64,000 nucleotides of DNA from Sphingomonadales bacterium (GTDB lineage Bacteria > Pseudomonadota > Alphaproteobacteria > Sphingomonadales > Sphingomonadaceae): NCBI GenBank assembly GCA_016714795.1, contig JADKCA010000004.1:248001-312000 (forward strand), given 5' to 3'. The first letter of the stretch is position 1. The number at the start of each line of letters is the position of its first letter. The notes under the pieces are model-generated. The model saw nothing but the letters and a program-made list of their open reading frames with translations, had not been told where the DNA came from and searched no databases. Both the position numbers and the translations under genes were made by a program. Below, piece after piece: positions 50,865-58,985 of the stretch.

Positions 50865-52675
50865 CCCCGCACCCAGATGGGCGAGCTCCACGCCCGCTCC
50901 TGAATCGTCAACGGCAGATCCTTGCGCACGGGTTTGCCGAGCAGATTGGCTTCATAGGTGGACCAGCGGCAGGTGGGATTTTCGAGCACGCGCACATAGT
51001 AAAAGGCGCGGCGCTTGGCGTCGAAATCCGGATCACGCCAGGCGATCTTCAGCTCGGGCGCGCCAAGCTTCGGATTGATGCGACATGTTTTGGTATCAAC
51101 ATTGGCAGCGACTGCCGGGCAGCGATGCGTCTTGGCATCTGGCACGCCCGAAGCGCACGCCATGTCGTACACCGCTTCCTTCAACTGCCCGCCTTCGCTC
51201 CAGCCCCGGATGATCTGCAAGCGTTGCAGGCCCGCGCTATTGGCGTCCTTCATGGCCTGGGCGAGGAAGGTCGGGGCACCGCGTCCGCCCAAAGCGAGGT
51301 CACTGCCCATCGGCACGCCCTGCCCATAAGCGAGCTTGGCAAAATCCTTGCGCGCGAAAATGGCGGCCGGATAATCATAGCCCGCAAACAGCCGCACCTT
51401 GATGCGCGGGCCGGACGTGGCGAAGGTTTCCTTGCGGCGGAAAGCGGCGAAAATATCTTCGCGGTTGTTGCGCTCCGCCCAGACCCCAGCGAGTCCGGCA
51501 GCACTCCATTTGTAGAATGGCGTGGCGTTCGATCCCGCCAGCTTTTCCTCGCCCGGATAATTCACCGCACGGCGGCCTTCGGGGCTGCCATCATTCAGGC
51601 CGGTTTTGCCGAAATAATGATCCTCTTCGACAGGACCGCCAGCGTTATGTGTGTCCGAAGAACCAATCAGCCCGAACTGATACGGATTGCGCCCGGTTTT
51701 CTCCTCGATCGCCAGACCGCGTTGCAGCGCCTGGCGGATATAGCCGCCATCGGTTTTGCCTTTGATGTCTGTGCCGAGCAACGTGTCATAGGTTTCGAAA
51801 TCGGCCCATTCGTCATTGGGCGAGAGCAAGGGGTGCGTGTCTGACGTGCCCTTGACCTGACTCATTTCCACAATCGGTTCATTGCGCATCCGCGTCGCGG
51901 CGTAAGCGCTGTCGATGGGCTTGCCTGCAAAGTCGGTCATCTGGAACATGCGCCCGTCGGACACATTGCTGTTATGCGGAATGGCGATGCCATCGATGCC
52001 TTTGGCACGGTTGCCATCCAGCCATGTCCAGAGGTCTTCGGGGTTGAGCGAGTCGAGCGCACCAAAAGGCTGATCGGGCACGCGCGCGCCTTTGAACAGC
52101 ACGACGCGGTGAAGGTTCCCGTAACCGGGCTGCGATGTATATTCATAGCCGGTGAAGGTCGTGAATTTTCCCGGCTTGTAATAGCGGTCCGCCGCGGCCT
52201 TCAATTCCATCCAGGCCGACCGCACAACATCGCGATTGTCCATTTCGGGGATCGGCTTCCCAGAGGTGATCGACTGGAACACCTTGCCAAAGGCGGTCCC
52301 GATTTTTTCCCGCACCGTCGAGAACATGTCTTTTGCATAGTCGATGGCAGACATCGGGCTGGCGGCGTCATCCATGGCAGGAAGCACACCCAGATATTCG
52401 CTGTGATCGGTGACCGCATAGAAATCGAGCGCGCCGCCCTTCAGCTGAATGTCATAACCGCTGGCATGGCGCACGCTTTCGCCCAGCGCATAGCGATACG
52501 CATCGTCGGGCGTGCGGCGGATGCCGAAGATATAGGCATCGAACGACAGGCCAGTGTGGACGTGAACATCCCCGAACAGCGCCTGCCGCCGATCCGGCTC
52601 ATCGGCAGCCACGGGGGAGGAGAGCGCGAGCATGGCTGCGCCTGTCAGCCCATATGTCTTGATCGGTCGCGTCAT
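50861..52675 (-). CDS. DUF3604 exported protein, copy 3 (most divergent)
   Basis: The ATG at 52675 follows a GGGGGAGAGAAG ribosome site and gives 604 residues, the shortest copy, with a signal peptide ending near residue 24. Motif I is GDVHVHT (residues 35-41), the second DFYAVTDHSEYLGV, and later ones IPHNSNVSDGRMF, EMSQVKGTSDTHPLLS and IGSSDTHNAGGP. The C-terminal region carries extra cysteines (ACASGVPDAKTHRC, DTKTCR and NPTCRW) not seen in the other copies, possibly disulfides. It ends QERAWSSPIWVRG. It overlaps the DUF1254 gene by four bases. Confidence 0.87.
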   Translation of the reverse strand: MTRPIKTYGLTGAAMLALSSPVAADEPDRRQALFGDVHVHTGLSFDAYIFGIRRTPDDAYRYALGESVRHASGYDIQLKGGALDFYAVTDHSEYLGVLPAMDDAASPMSAIDYAKDMFSTVREKIGTAFGKVFQSITSGKPIPEMDNRDVVRSAWMELKAAADRYYKPGKFTTFTGYEYTSQPGYGNLHRVVLFKGARVPDQPFGALDSLNPEDLWTWLDGNRAKGIDGIAIPHNSNVSDGRMFQMTDFAGKPIDSAYAATRMRNEPIVEMSQVKGTSDTHPLLSPNDEWADFETYDTLLGTDIKGKTDGGYIRQALQRGLAIEEKTGRNPYQFGLIGSSDTHNAGGPVEEDHYFGKTGLNDGSPEGRRAVNYPGEEKLAGSNATPFYKWSAAGLAGVWAERNNREDIFAAFRRKETFATSGPRIKVRLFAGYDYPAAIFARKDFAKLAYGQGVPMGSDLALGGRGAPTFLAQAMKDANSAGLQRLQIIRGWSEGGQLKEAVYDMACASGVPDAKTHRCPAVAANVDTKTCRINPKLGAPELKIAWRDPDFDAKRRAFYYVRVLENPTCRWSTYEANLLGKPVRKDLPLTIQERAWSSPIWVRG

Positions 52676-52699
52676 CTTCTCTCTCCCCCACATCACAGT

Positions 52700-54568
52700 T
52701 TACGACTTCGCCGATACCCAGATCGGCGAGGTGTAAGCGCGTTCCTGGATCGTCAGCGGCTTGCCCGTCTCGCGCGGATCAATGCCCAGCTTGATCGCAT
52801 CGTAGAGCGAATAACGCGGCGTCGGGATTTGCAGCACGCGGGCGTAATAGAACGCCTTTTGACCCGCCTTATACTCCGGATCGCGCCACAGCGTTTTCAG
52901 CTGCACCGCGCCGACGCTGTTGGTGTATTTCCCGGTCTTGAGATCCACGGTGTTCTTGACCGCTGGCACCTTGCCATCCTTGCCGCGCTTGCGTTCAGCC
53001 GACCAGGCGACATCGAAGACTTTCTCATGGGCACTGCCCTTGGCATCCACCCAGCCCTTGACGATCTGGATACGGTCCAGATTGCCGCCGTCTGGGTCTT
53101 TGAGCGCTTCAACGAGGAAGCTCGGCGCTTTGCCCTTGCCCGTCAGATCGCCGCCCATCGGAACGCCGCGTGCATAGCCAGAAGCGGGGAACCGCCGTGC
53201 ATCAAGATCGCCTGCGTTGAAATTCCAGCCCGCGAACAGCCGCACCGCCATGCGCGGACCGGTTGAGGCATAAACCTCCTTGCGCTGGAACGCGTCATAG
53301 ATGGAGCGACGGTCATTGCGTGGTGCCCACACCGCGACAATCCCCGCCGCGCCCATGTCCCAGCCTTTGGCCGCGCCCAGCCCGGTCGGGTTCTTGCGCA
53401 GTTCGGGTCGCGAATCCTTCTGGCCCTTTCCGCCAAACTTCGTTTCCTCATAGGATGACATGCCGGTGTGCGCGTCGGTCGAGCCGATCAGGCCAAACTT
53501 GTAGGGGTTCACGCCGGTCTTTGCTTCAATCTCCAGACCGCGCTTGAGCGCCGCGCGAACATAATCAGCCTCCACCGGCTTGGCGATCGGGCCGGTTGGC
53601 ACCATCACGAAGCTGTAGCGTTCGTAATCTGCGAATTCATCGGTGGGGGAGAGCGCCGGGTGGGTTTCGCTATCACCCTTGATCTGGGTGGTTTCCACCA
53701 CACGCTCCCAGCGCATCCGCCGCTCGGCATAGTCCGCCGTGATGGGATTGCCCTCGCTATCCTCCACCTGAAACATCTTGCCCCAGCTCAGGTTTGAATT
53801 GTGTGGAATCGCCACAAAGTCTGCGCCGGTGCGCTTGTTGGTGGCATCCAGCCACGCCCAGAGCTTCTCCGGCTGCCCACTTTCCAATTGGCTGAAGGGC
53901 ATGAATTGCTTGGCCTTCTCCGCCCCGTCGGGCGTGAAGATGACGCGGTGCAAATTGCCACCGCCTGGCTGTGAGGTCCATTCCCAGCCGATCAGCGCGG
54001 TGAATTTGCCCGGCTCGTTAAAGCGCTCGGCCGTGTCGATATAGCTGAACCAGGCGGACTGCCGCTTTGTCCCGCCGTGCAGATCAATATAGGCCTGCTT
54101 TGGTGTGACATATCCGGGGCCCGTCTTGCCGGAGCCAATATCCTGCAAATAGAGGTAGGCATTCAGCATCTGTGCGGCCCCGGGGATGCCAGATCGGGCC
54201 AGCAGAGCCATGCCGGATTCGGTATCGGCAAAGCCGTGCTCCCCGCCGTAAACCTTGGCCAGACTGCCCACCAGTTCAGCGTGATCCGCCACCACCAGAA
54301 AATCGAGCGGCTTGGTGAGTTGCCAGCCTTCGCCCGTGGTTGGGCTGATGACCTTTTCGCCGCGCGCAAAACGGTATGCGGTTTCGGGGGTGGAAGTGGG
54401 CGTATTGAACAGGAACACATCAAACGAGTGTGATGTGTGCAGATGCGTGTCGCCCCAATAGAGATGCGTCTGCGGTGTGGCCGCTTGGGGTTTTGCTGCG
54501 GCCAATGGTCCTGACAAGGCCGTGAACGCCAGCAGCAACGTCATAGTCTTACGCATCCCGTGCGCCAT
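52700..54568 (-). CDS. DUF3604 exported protein, copy 4
   Basis: The ATG at 54568 is preceded by GGGAGAGACG and gives 622 residues with a signal peptide ending near residue 24. Motifs are GDTHLHT (39-45), FLVVADHAELVGS, WEWTSQPGGGNLHRV, IPHNSNLSWGKMF, ETTQIKGDSETHPALS, IGSTDAHTGMSS and VYASTGPRMAV. It ends QERAYTSPIWV. It lies 26 bp after the SDR gene and 24 bp before copy 3. Copies 1, 2 and 4 look more like one another than copy 3 does, judged by eye. Confidence 0.88.
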   Translation of the reverse strand: MAHGMRKTMTLLLAFTALSGPLAAAKPQAATPQTHLYWGDTHLHTSHSFDVFLFNTPTSTPETAYRFARGEKVISPTTGEGWQLTKPLDFLVVADHAELVGSLAKVYGGEHGFADTESGMALLARSGIPGAAQMLNAYLYLQDIGSGKTGPGYVTPKQAYIDLHGGTKRQSAWFSYIDTAERFNEPGKFTALIGWEWTSQPGGGNLHRVIFTPDGAEKAKQFMPFSQLESGQPEKLWAWLDATNKRTGADFVAIPHNSNLSWGKMFQVEDSEGNPITADYAERRMRWERVVETTQIKGDSETHPALSPTDEFADYERYSFVMVPTGPIAKPVEADYVRAALKRGLEIEAKTGVNPYKFGLIGSTDAHTGMSSYEETKFGGKGQKDSRPELRKNPTGLGAAKGWDMGAAGIVAVWAPRNDRRSIYDAFQRKEVYASTGPRMAVRLFAGWNFNAGDLDARRFPASGYARGVPMGGDLTGKGKAPSFLVEALKDPDGGNLDRIQIVKGWVDAKGSAHEKVFDVAWSAERKRGKDGKVPAVKNTVDLKTGKYTNSVGAVQLKTLWRDPEYKAGQKAFYYARVLQIPTPRYSLYDAIKLGIDPRETGKPLTIQERAYTSPIWVSAKS

Positions 54569-54594
54569 CGTCTCTCTCCCACCCGTTCTTATGG

Positions 54595-55416
54595 TCACAT
54601 GCCTTCGGGCATACGCTGATTGAGCAGCTTGCCAGCGCTGAAGCCGCCGTCAATCACAATCGACGTTCCGGTGACGAAAGCCGATTCATCCGACGCCAGA
54701 TAGACGATGCTGTGCGCAATCTCGGCTGGCAGGGCAAAGCGCGTTTGTGGTGTGTTGCGCAGATAATAGGCCGCGAGCCCTTCGCCGCCACCGAGCAAGG
54801 CCACCATCGCGGGATCAACCTTGGGCAAGGCGGTTGCGAAGATGTTGGTCGCCACTGGCCCGGGATGCACTGAATTGATCCGCACCGGTTCGCCAAATTC
54901 GCAGCATTCCATCGCTGCGGCTTTGGTGAAGGATTCGACGCCTCCCTTTGATGCGCAATAGGGCACGCGGAGCGGTGCACCCATCTTTGAATCCACCGAT
55001 GAGATGTTGATGATTGAGCCTTGGCCCGATGCCACCATTGCGGGAATGGCGTGTTTGGTGCCGAGGAACACGCCGTCAAGATTGACCGCCATGACGCCGC
55101 GCCATTCGTCAAGCGAGGTTTCTGTGAGGCGACTGCCATGGCCAATCCCGGCATTGTTGACGAGAATGTGGAGCCCGCCAAAACGCGAAACGGCCTCTGC
55201 CACCACGGCCTGCCACTGGGCTTCATTCGCGCTGTCATGCGCCATGGCGTGAACGGCGTCGCCCAATTCCGTGGCAAGCGCGCTCACCGCATCCCTATTG
55301 ATGTCGGTCGCAACGACCTTGGCCCCTTGCGCCACAAAAGCGCGCACCGTCGCTTCGCCAATTCCGCTGCCGGCGCCCGTGACGACGGCAATTTTGCCGC
55401 CCAGCCTGTTGCTCAT
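54595..55416 (-). CDS. Short-chain dehydrogenase/reductase leading the DUF3604 operon
   Basis: The 273-residue classical SDR has TGAGSGIGEATV at residues 14-25, NNAGIGHG near 90, INISSVDSK, and the active-site Tyr-Lys in PYCASKGG. The C-terminus has the DGGFSAGK pattern. An NAD preference is suggested by ATDIN after beta-2. It is the first gene of the minus-strand run to 43084, 26 bp before DUF3604 copy 4. It is divergent from the AraC-type regulator (87 bp). A redox step in the same pathway is inferred. Confidence 0.9.
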   Translation of the reverse strand: MSNRLGGKIAVVTGAGSGIGEATVRAFVAQGAKVVATDINRDAVSALATELGDAVHAMAHDSANEAQWQAVVAEAVSRFGGLHILVNNAGIGHGSRLTETSLDEWRGVMAVNLDGVFLGTKHAIPAMVASGQGSIINISSVDSKMGAPLRVPYCASKGGVESFTKAAAMECCEFGEPVRINSVHPGPVATNIFATALPKVDPAMVALLGGGEGLAAYYLRNTPQTRFALPAEIAHSIVYLASDESAFVTGTSIVIDGGFSAGKLLNQRMPEGM

Positions 55417-55467
55417 GAAAATCCTCTCCTCTTTTGCGCGGATGTCAACCGGCAGAGCATGACGTGC

Positions 55468-55483
55468 TTGTCATTTTCCGCCA
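55468..55483 (+). promoter_or_regulatory. Possible AraC-type half-site upstream of regulator and DUF3604 operon
   Basis: TTGTCATTTTCCGCCA matches 12 of 16 positions of the unit TTGTGAAATTACGCCA found in the cupin/receptor promoter region. It lies in the 87-bp gap between the divergent SDR and AraC genes, where both promoters must be. A single match could be chance. Confidence 0.4.
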
Positions 55484-55503
55484 TAGGGTTGATGATCTCC
55501 GCC

Positions 55504-56529
55504 ATGACCCATCGCCCGATCATCAAAGACTATTTGCTCCGTTCCGCGGCGCTTGAGGGCTTTGTGCCCTTGATGCGCGAGCTGGGGATTGACGGGGCCG
55601 CGCTGATTGCGGACGCCGGGATCAAGCCGGATGCCTTGGCCTCGCCCGAGAGCAATATCTCCTATGCGGCTTTCCTTGACGTGCTCGCCGCCGCGCGGGA
55701 GGCGAGCGGCTTGCAGCATATCGGCCTGCTGATTGCAGAGCGGCAATCCATGTCGATCCTGGGGCCTTTGGGCTTTGCCATCGCCCAGGCCCCGGATGTG
55801 CGCGAAGCCATTGGCGAGCTCAACCAGTTCCTGCACCTCCACAATACCGGCATTGCCGCCCGGCTCGTGATTGAGGGAGATACCGTCATGTGGCGGCTGG
55901 AGGTCTTGCTGTCTAACCGCCCCGGTGTGCGCCAGCAGGAGGATCTGGCCGTGTCGATTGGCGTGGGCATTTTGCGCAGCCTGCTGGGGCGAGACTGGTC
56001 GCCCGAACTGGTCACGCTGCAACGCCGCGCCCCGATGAACACCGCGCCCTATCGGCAGGCCTTCCGATGCCCGGTGGAGTTTGAGGCCGAGCATAATCAG
56101 GCCGTGTTCGACTATGCGGTTCTCGACACCCGCATTGCCCAGTCGAACAGCCAGTTGCACGCGATCCTGAACAGCCATTTGCGCGGGCTCGATGCCAGCG
56201 GAAAGCTCGATTACGCCACCGAGGTGCAGCAGATCATCCTGCACGCGATGAAGGGCGGAGAATGCACGCTACCCCGCGTCGCGCAGATGCTCGGCACCAG
56301 CCAGCGCACGCTGCAACGCCGCCTGTCCGCCGAAGGCCGATCTTTCCGCGACGAACTCGAAACCGTCCGCGCCCGCGTCGCCATGCGCTATCTGGAGGAA
56401 ACCGCCATCCCGCTCACCAGCCTGTCGATGACGTTGGGCTATTCGGATTTAGCCGCCTTCAGCCACGCCTTCCGCCGGATGACGGGGGTGAGCCCGAGTG
56501 CATGGCGGAAGGGGAACAGGGCGAACTAG
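55504..56529 (+). CDS. AraC-family transcriptional regulator
   Basis: The 341-residue protein has an N-terminal arabinose-binding-like domain (PF12625 type, with IGLLIAERQSMSILGPLGFAIAQAP) and a C-terminal HTH_18 domain from about residue 255. The two helix-turn-helix motifs are LPRVAQMLGTSQRTLQRRL and LTSLSMTLGYSDLAAFSHAFRR. An ATG four codons upstream (55492) could also start it. It lies divergent to the DUF3604 operon and its 3' end overlaps the convergent SDR gene by four bases. Two AraC-type 28-bp elements at 58821-58906 and a single half-site at 55468-55483 are its likely targets (inferred). Confidence 0.9.
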   Translation: MTHRPIIKDYLLRSAALEGFVPLMRELGIDGAALIADAGIKPDALASPESNISYAAFLDVLAAAREASGLQHIGLLIAERQSMSILGPLGFAIAQAPDVREAIGELNQFLHLHNTGIAARLVIEGDTVMWRLEVLLSNRPGVRQQEDLAVSIGVGILRSLLGRDWSPELVTLQRRAPMNTAPYRQAFRCPVEFEAEHNQAVFDYAVLDTRIAQSNSQLHAILNSHLRGLDASGKLDYATEVQQIILHAMKGGECTLPRVAQMLGTSQRTLQRRLSAEGRSFRDELETVRARVAMRYLEETAIPLTSLSMTLGYSDLAAFSHAFRRMTGVSPSAWRKGNRAN

Positions 56530-57323
56530 AGCGCCCCATGTTTCCGCATCACCTTCCGCACCACACCCATCGTGATCCAATGGAACAGCCCCGGCATCCG
56601 CTGCGCGGCAAAGGCGGTTGCCTTGGCCTTGAAGCCCGGGATGATCATCCATTTGCCGGCCAGCAGCCCGTCCAATATCTTGTCACACGCAAAATCGGGC
56701 TGGAGTGACCCGGCGACCTGCTTGATCTCAAGGCCGATCTTGTTGCCCTTGGCGATTTCCTCATCGACCATCGGCGTCATCACCTCGGGTGGGCAGATGA
56801 CGCTGATGTGAATGCCGAGTGGCTCATATTCATAGCGCAAGGTCGTCGCGAAGCCGAGGACGGCGAATTTGGAGGTGCCGTAGCTGGTATAGGCATAGTT
56901 GGAGGTGATCCCGGCCATCGAGGCGGTCAGCGCGAGCCGGTCCCCTTTGCGCAGATGTGGCATGACCGCGCGTGCGAAATGGTATGTGCCGGTGACGTTG
57001 ATCTCCATCACGCGGTAAAATTCAGCATCTTCCATTTCGGCGAATGAGGCCGATGCACCGACGCCTGCAAAATTGACCGCAAGTTCGGCCGGGCCAAAGG
57101 CGGCGATGGCGGCGTCTACGGCGGCCTTCACGCTCTCCAGCTTGGTCACATCGCAGGGGTGGAGCTGCCAGGCTGAGCCTGCTCCATTGAGCACAGCGGC
57201 GCGCGCGTCCGAGATGCCCAGATCGAGCACCGAGACTTTGACGCCGCGCTTGAGCAGGCGCAGCGCAACGCCATGGCCCAATCCGCTGCCCGCGCCGGTG
57301 ATGATGGCGTGCTTCACAGTCAA
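56526..57323 (-). CDS. Short-chain dehydrogenase/reductase (third member of cupin-VOC-SDR operon)
   Basis: The 265-residue SDR has TGAGSGLGHGVAL at residues 9-21, VNFAGVG in place of NNAG near residue 84, ALTASMAG, and YGTSKFAVLGF with the Tyr-Lys pair. The C-terminal 60 residues carry an extended basic and hydrophobic region (FKAKATAFAAQRMPGLFHWITMGVV) as in SDRs acting on lipophilic substrates and loosely bound to membrane. The substrate is unknown. Its stop overlaps the convergent AraC-type gene. It follows the VOC gene by 25 bp. Confidence 0.88.
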   Translation of the reverse strand: MTVKHAIITGAGSGLGHGVALRLLKRGVKVSVLDLGISDARAAVLNGAGSAWQLHPCDVTKLESVKAAVDAAIAAFGPAELAVNFAGVGASASFAEMEDAEFYRVMEINVTGTYHFARAVMPHLRKGDRLALTASMAGITSNYAYTSYGTSKFAVLGFATTLRYEYEPLGIHISVICPPEVMTPMVDEEIAKGNKIGLEIKQVAGSLQPDFACDKILDGLLAGKWMIIPGFKAKATAFAAQRMPGLFHWITMGVVRKVMRKHGAL

Positions 57324-57348
57324 ATCTCCCCTTATGCCCAGTCCTGTG

Positions 57349-58269
57349 TCAGGCTGCGGCTTTCATGATGGCCATCAAGGCCCGGTCAAACAGATTGGCT
57401 TTGCGAAACCCGAATGCGCCTGCTGCGATTTTGCTGACGTAAAGCGTTTCGATCGAAAAGCCCTGTGGGTCTTGCGAATAGGTCAGCGCGAACAGGCCGG
57501 GTGCTGTCACCAATGGCGCATTGGGCGTGATCCCCGCCGCCTGCATTGCCGCCAGCCGGGCGCGAATGTCGGCGGCACTGTCAAAGCCCAGCGCCACGTT
57601 CAGGATGCCGTGATCGGCAAGGGTATAGCCGTCCGTCCAAGGCCGCGAAACCGGCGTGCGGTACGCGCTCAGCTCCAGCATCACCGTGCCGCCATCGAGC
57701 AGCATCATGTCTTTGTCCGCCCCGGTTTCTCCCCAGACGGCCCCCCAATCCGGGGCCGGGGCGGACAGCGGCGTGCAGCCGCAACCTTCGGCAAAGCTGC
57801 GCTTTGCCATTTCAATATCGGGAACTGTCAGTGCCACGCCGGTCAGCCGCGCGCGCGGCACATCGGCTTCGATGATCTGCACCGCAATGCCGTCCGGATC
57901 ACGCAGATAAGCGGTGCGTCTCCCGTTCAGCTCGATAACCTCAACGCCGGCCCGCGCTGCCACGGGGGCAAGCGCGGGCACGGAGAAGATCAGCCGCGAA
58001 TACCCAATATCCTGCGGCTGACGGTTCGTTGCCAAGGTGCGACCCAAAGGGCAATCGAACTGAAAAATCTCAAACTGGAAATGTGGGCGGTCATCCATCA
58101 ACCAACTGCAATCGGATGAAGCCCCCGCCATGCCCTGCACCGCCTCGGTGGCTTTGCCCGAAAAATGGGTTCCGCCAACATGCGTCAGGCCAAACAGGTC
58201 GCGATAAAAGGCCAGCGATGCCGCGCGGTCCGCGATGCTGATCGCAACCTGATTGAACCGTGCGCTCAC
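57349..58269 (-). CDS. Two-domain VOC-superfamily protein (glyoxalase/dioxygenase-like)
   Basis: The 306-residue protein has two vicinal-oxygen-chelate modules. The first begins FNQVAISIADRAASLAFYRDLFGL and ends around 130 with AYLRDPDGIAVQIIEAD. The second starts LTGVALTVPDIEMAKRSFAE and ends with YSQDPQGFSIETLYVS. Metal-type His and Glu positions are partly present, so it could be an extradiol dioxygenase, epimerase or lyase-like enzyme. It overlaps the cupin gene by four bases and comes 25 bp before an SDR gene, suggesting a catabolic role. Confidence 0.82.
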   Translation of the reverse strand: MSARFNQVAISIADRAASLAFYRDLFGLTHVGGTHFSGKATEAVQGMAGASSDCSWLMDDRPHFQFEIFQFDCPLGRTLATNRQPQDIGYSRLIFSVPALAPVAARAGVEVIELNGRRTAYLRDPDGIAVQIIEADVPRARLTGVALTVPDIEMAKRSFAEGCGCTPLSAPAPDWGAVWGETGADKDMMLLDGGTVMLELSAYRTPVSRPWTDGYTLADHGILNVALGFDSAADIRARLAAMQAAGITPNAPLVTAPGLFALTYSQDPQGFSIETLYVSKIAAGAFGFRKANLFDRALMAIMKAAA

Positions 58270-58757
58270 GCGGCTTTACGCATCTCGGGCAGAAATTCGA
58301 CATGGGCGAGGATGTTGAAGTCGGCCCAGTCCGCTGCGCTCATCCCCACGATCTGCTGGAACAACGGCATCCCCATATGGAAGCAGGTTCCATCTTCCAG
58401 CTGATTGTCGAGATACTGGCCCGAAGGCGAATCGAAGCAGATCACCATCTCTGTGCCGGTTTCGCTATAAGGCAGATGATTATTGCCCAGCGATTCAATC
58501 GCCATGTCTCCGGCGTAAAACGTGCCTTCATCATAAGACCAGCTGCCCGAAACGGTGTAGGCAAACGCCGTGCAGTGATGCACATGGCGCGGCATACTCG
58601 ATTTGGGGGCGAATTTTGCGGCGAGAACGACACGGCCCGTTTCTTCATCGGCGCGGTGCAATTTGATGCTGACGCCTTCCGCTCCCGGAACCTTGCCTGT
58701 CAAATCCAGCCAATCGCCTTCTGCACCGCGCACAATCGTGACTTCATCCAGGGCCAT
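58266..58757 (-). CDS. Cupin-domain protein (ChrR-like/dioxygenase-like)
   Basis: The ATG at 58757 follows a GAGGAGAG ribosome site and gives 163 residues starting MALDEVTIVR. The cupin motif 1 is RHVHHCTAFAYTVSGSW, with paired histidines, and motif 2 contains PYSETGTEMVICFDSP. Similar single cupins act as small dioxygenases (for example on hydroxyacetophenone) or as the sensor domain of ChrR, but no DNA-binding or sigma-binding zinc domain is present. It is the first gene of a cupin-VOC-SDR operon, divergent from the TonB receptor and downstream of the proposed AraC operators. Confidence 0.82.
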   Translation of the reverse strand: MALDEVTIVRGAEGDWLDLTGKVPGAEGVSIKLHRADEETGRVVLAAKFAPKSSMPRHVHHCTAFAYTVSGSWSYDEGTFYAGDMAIESLGNNHLPYSETGTEMVICFDSPSGQYLDNQLEDGTCFHMGMPLFQQIVGMSAADWADFNILAHVEFLPEMRKAA

Positions 58758-58820
58758 GCCAACTCTCCTCACATTTATGAGCGGAAGATGGCGATCAATC
58801 CGCAAGGAGACTTGATTCAA

Positions 58821-58848
58821 TACGCCATAATGTTGTGAAATTACGCCA
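58821..58848 (+). promoter_or_regulatory. AraC-type operator A (tandem TACGCCA half-sites, 21 bp apart)
   Basis: TACGCCA occurs at 58821-58827 and again at 58842-58848, exactly 21 bp apart (two helical turns), with TTGTG between. The 28-bp element matches operator B on the other strand at 21 of 28 positions. Confidence 0.75.
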
Positions 58849-58878
58849 TTTCAAGACGAGCGGCAGCGTGTGATCTTT

Positions 58879-58906
58879 TGGCGTATATGCACAAGTGTAT
58901 GGCATA
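58879..58906 (-). promoter_or_regulatory. AraC-type operator B (tandem TATGCCA/TACGCCA half-sites)
   Basis: On the minus strand, TATGCCA (58906-58900) and TACGCCA (58885-58879) lie 21 bp apart with TTGTG between, and another TTGTGAA precedes the first. It is in the opposite orientation to operator A with a 30-bp gap between them. It sits about 80 bp before the receptor start. Confidence 0.75.
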
Positions 58907-58985
58907 AATTCACAACTTTTGCCGAACTGGCCCTGCTATTCTCCAATAATCTAGGTCTGAGCGACCAGACACATGGGGAGGATTT

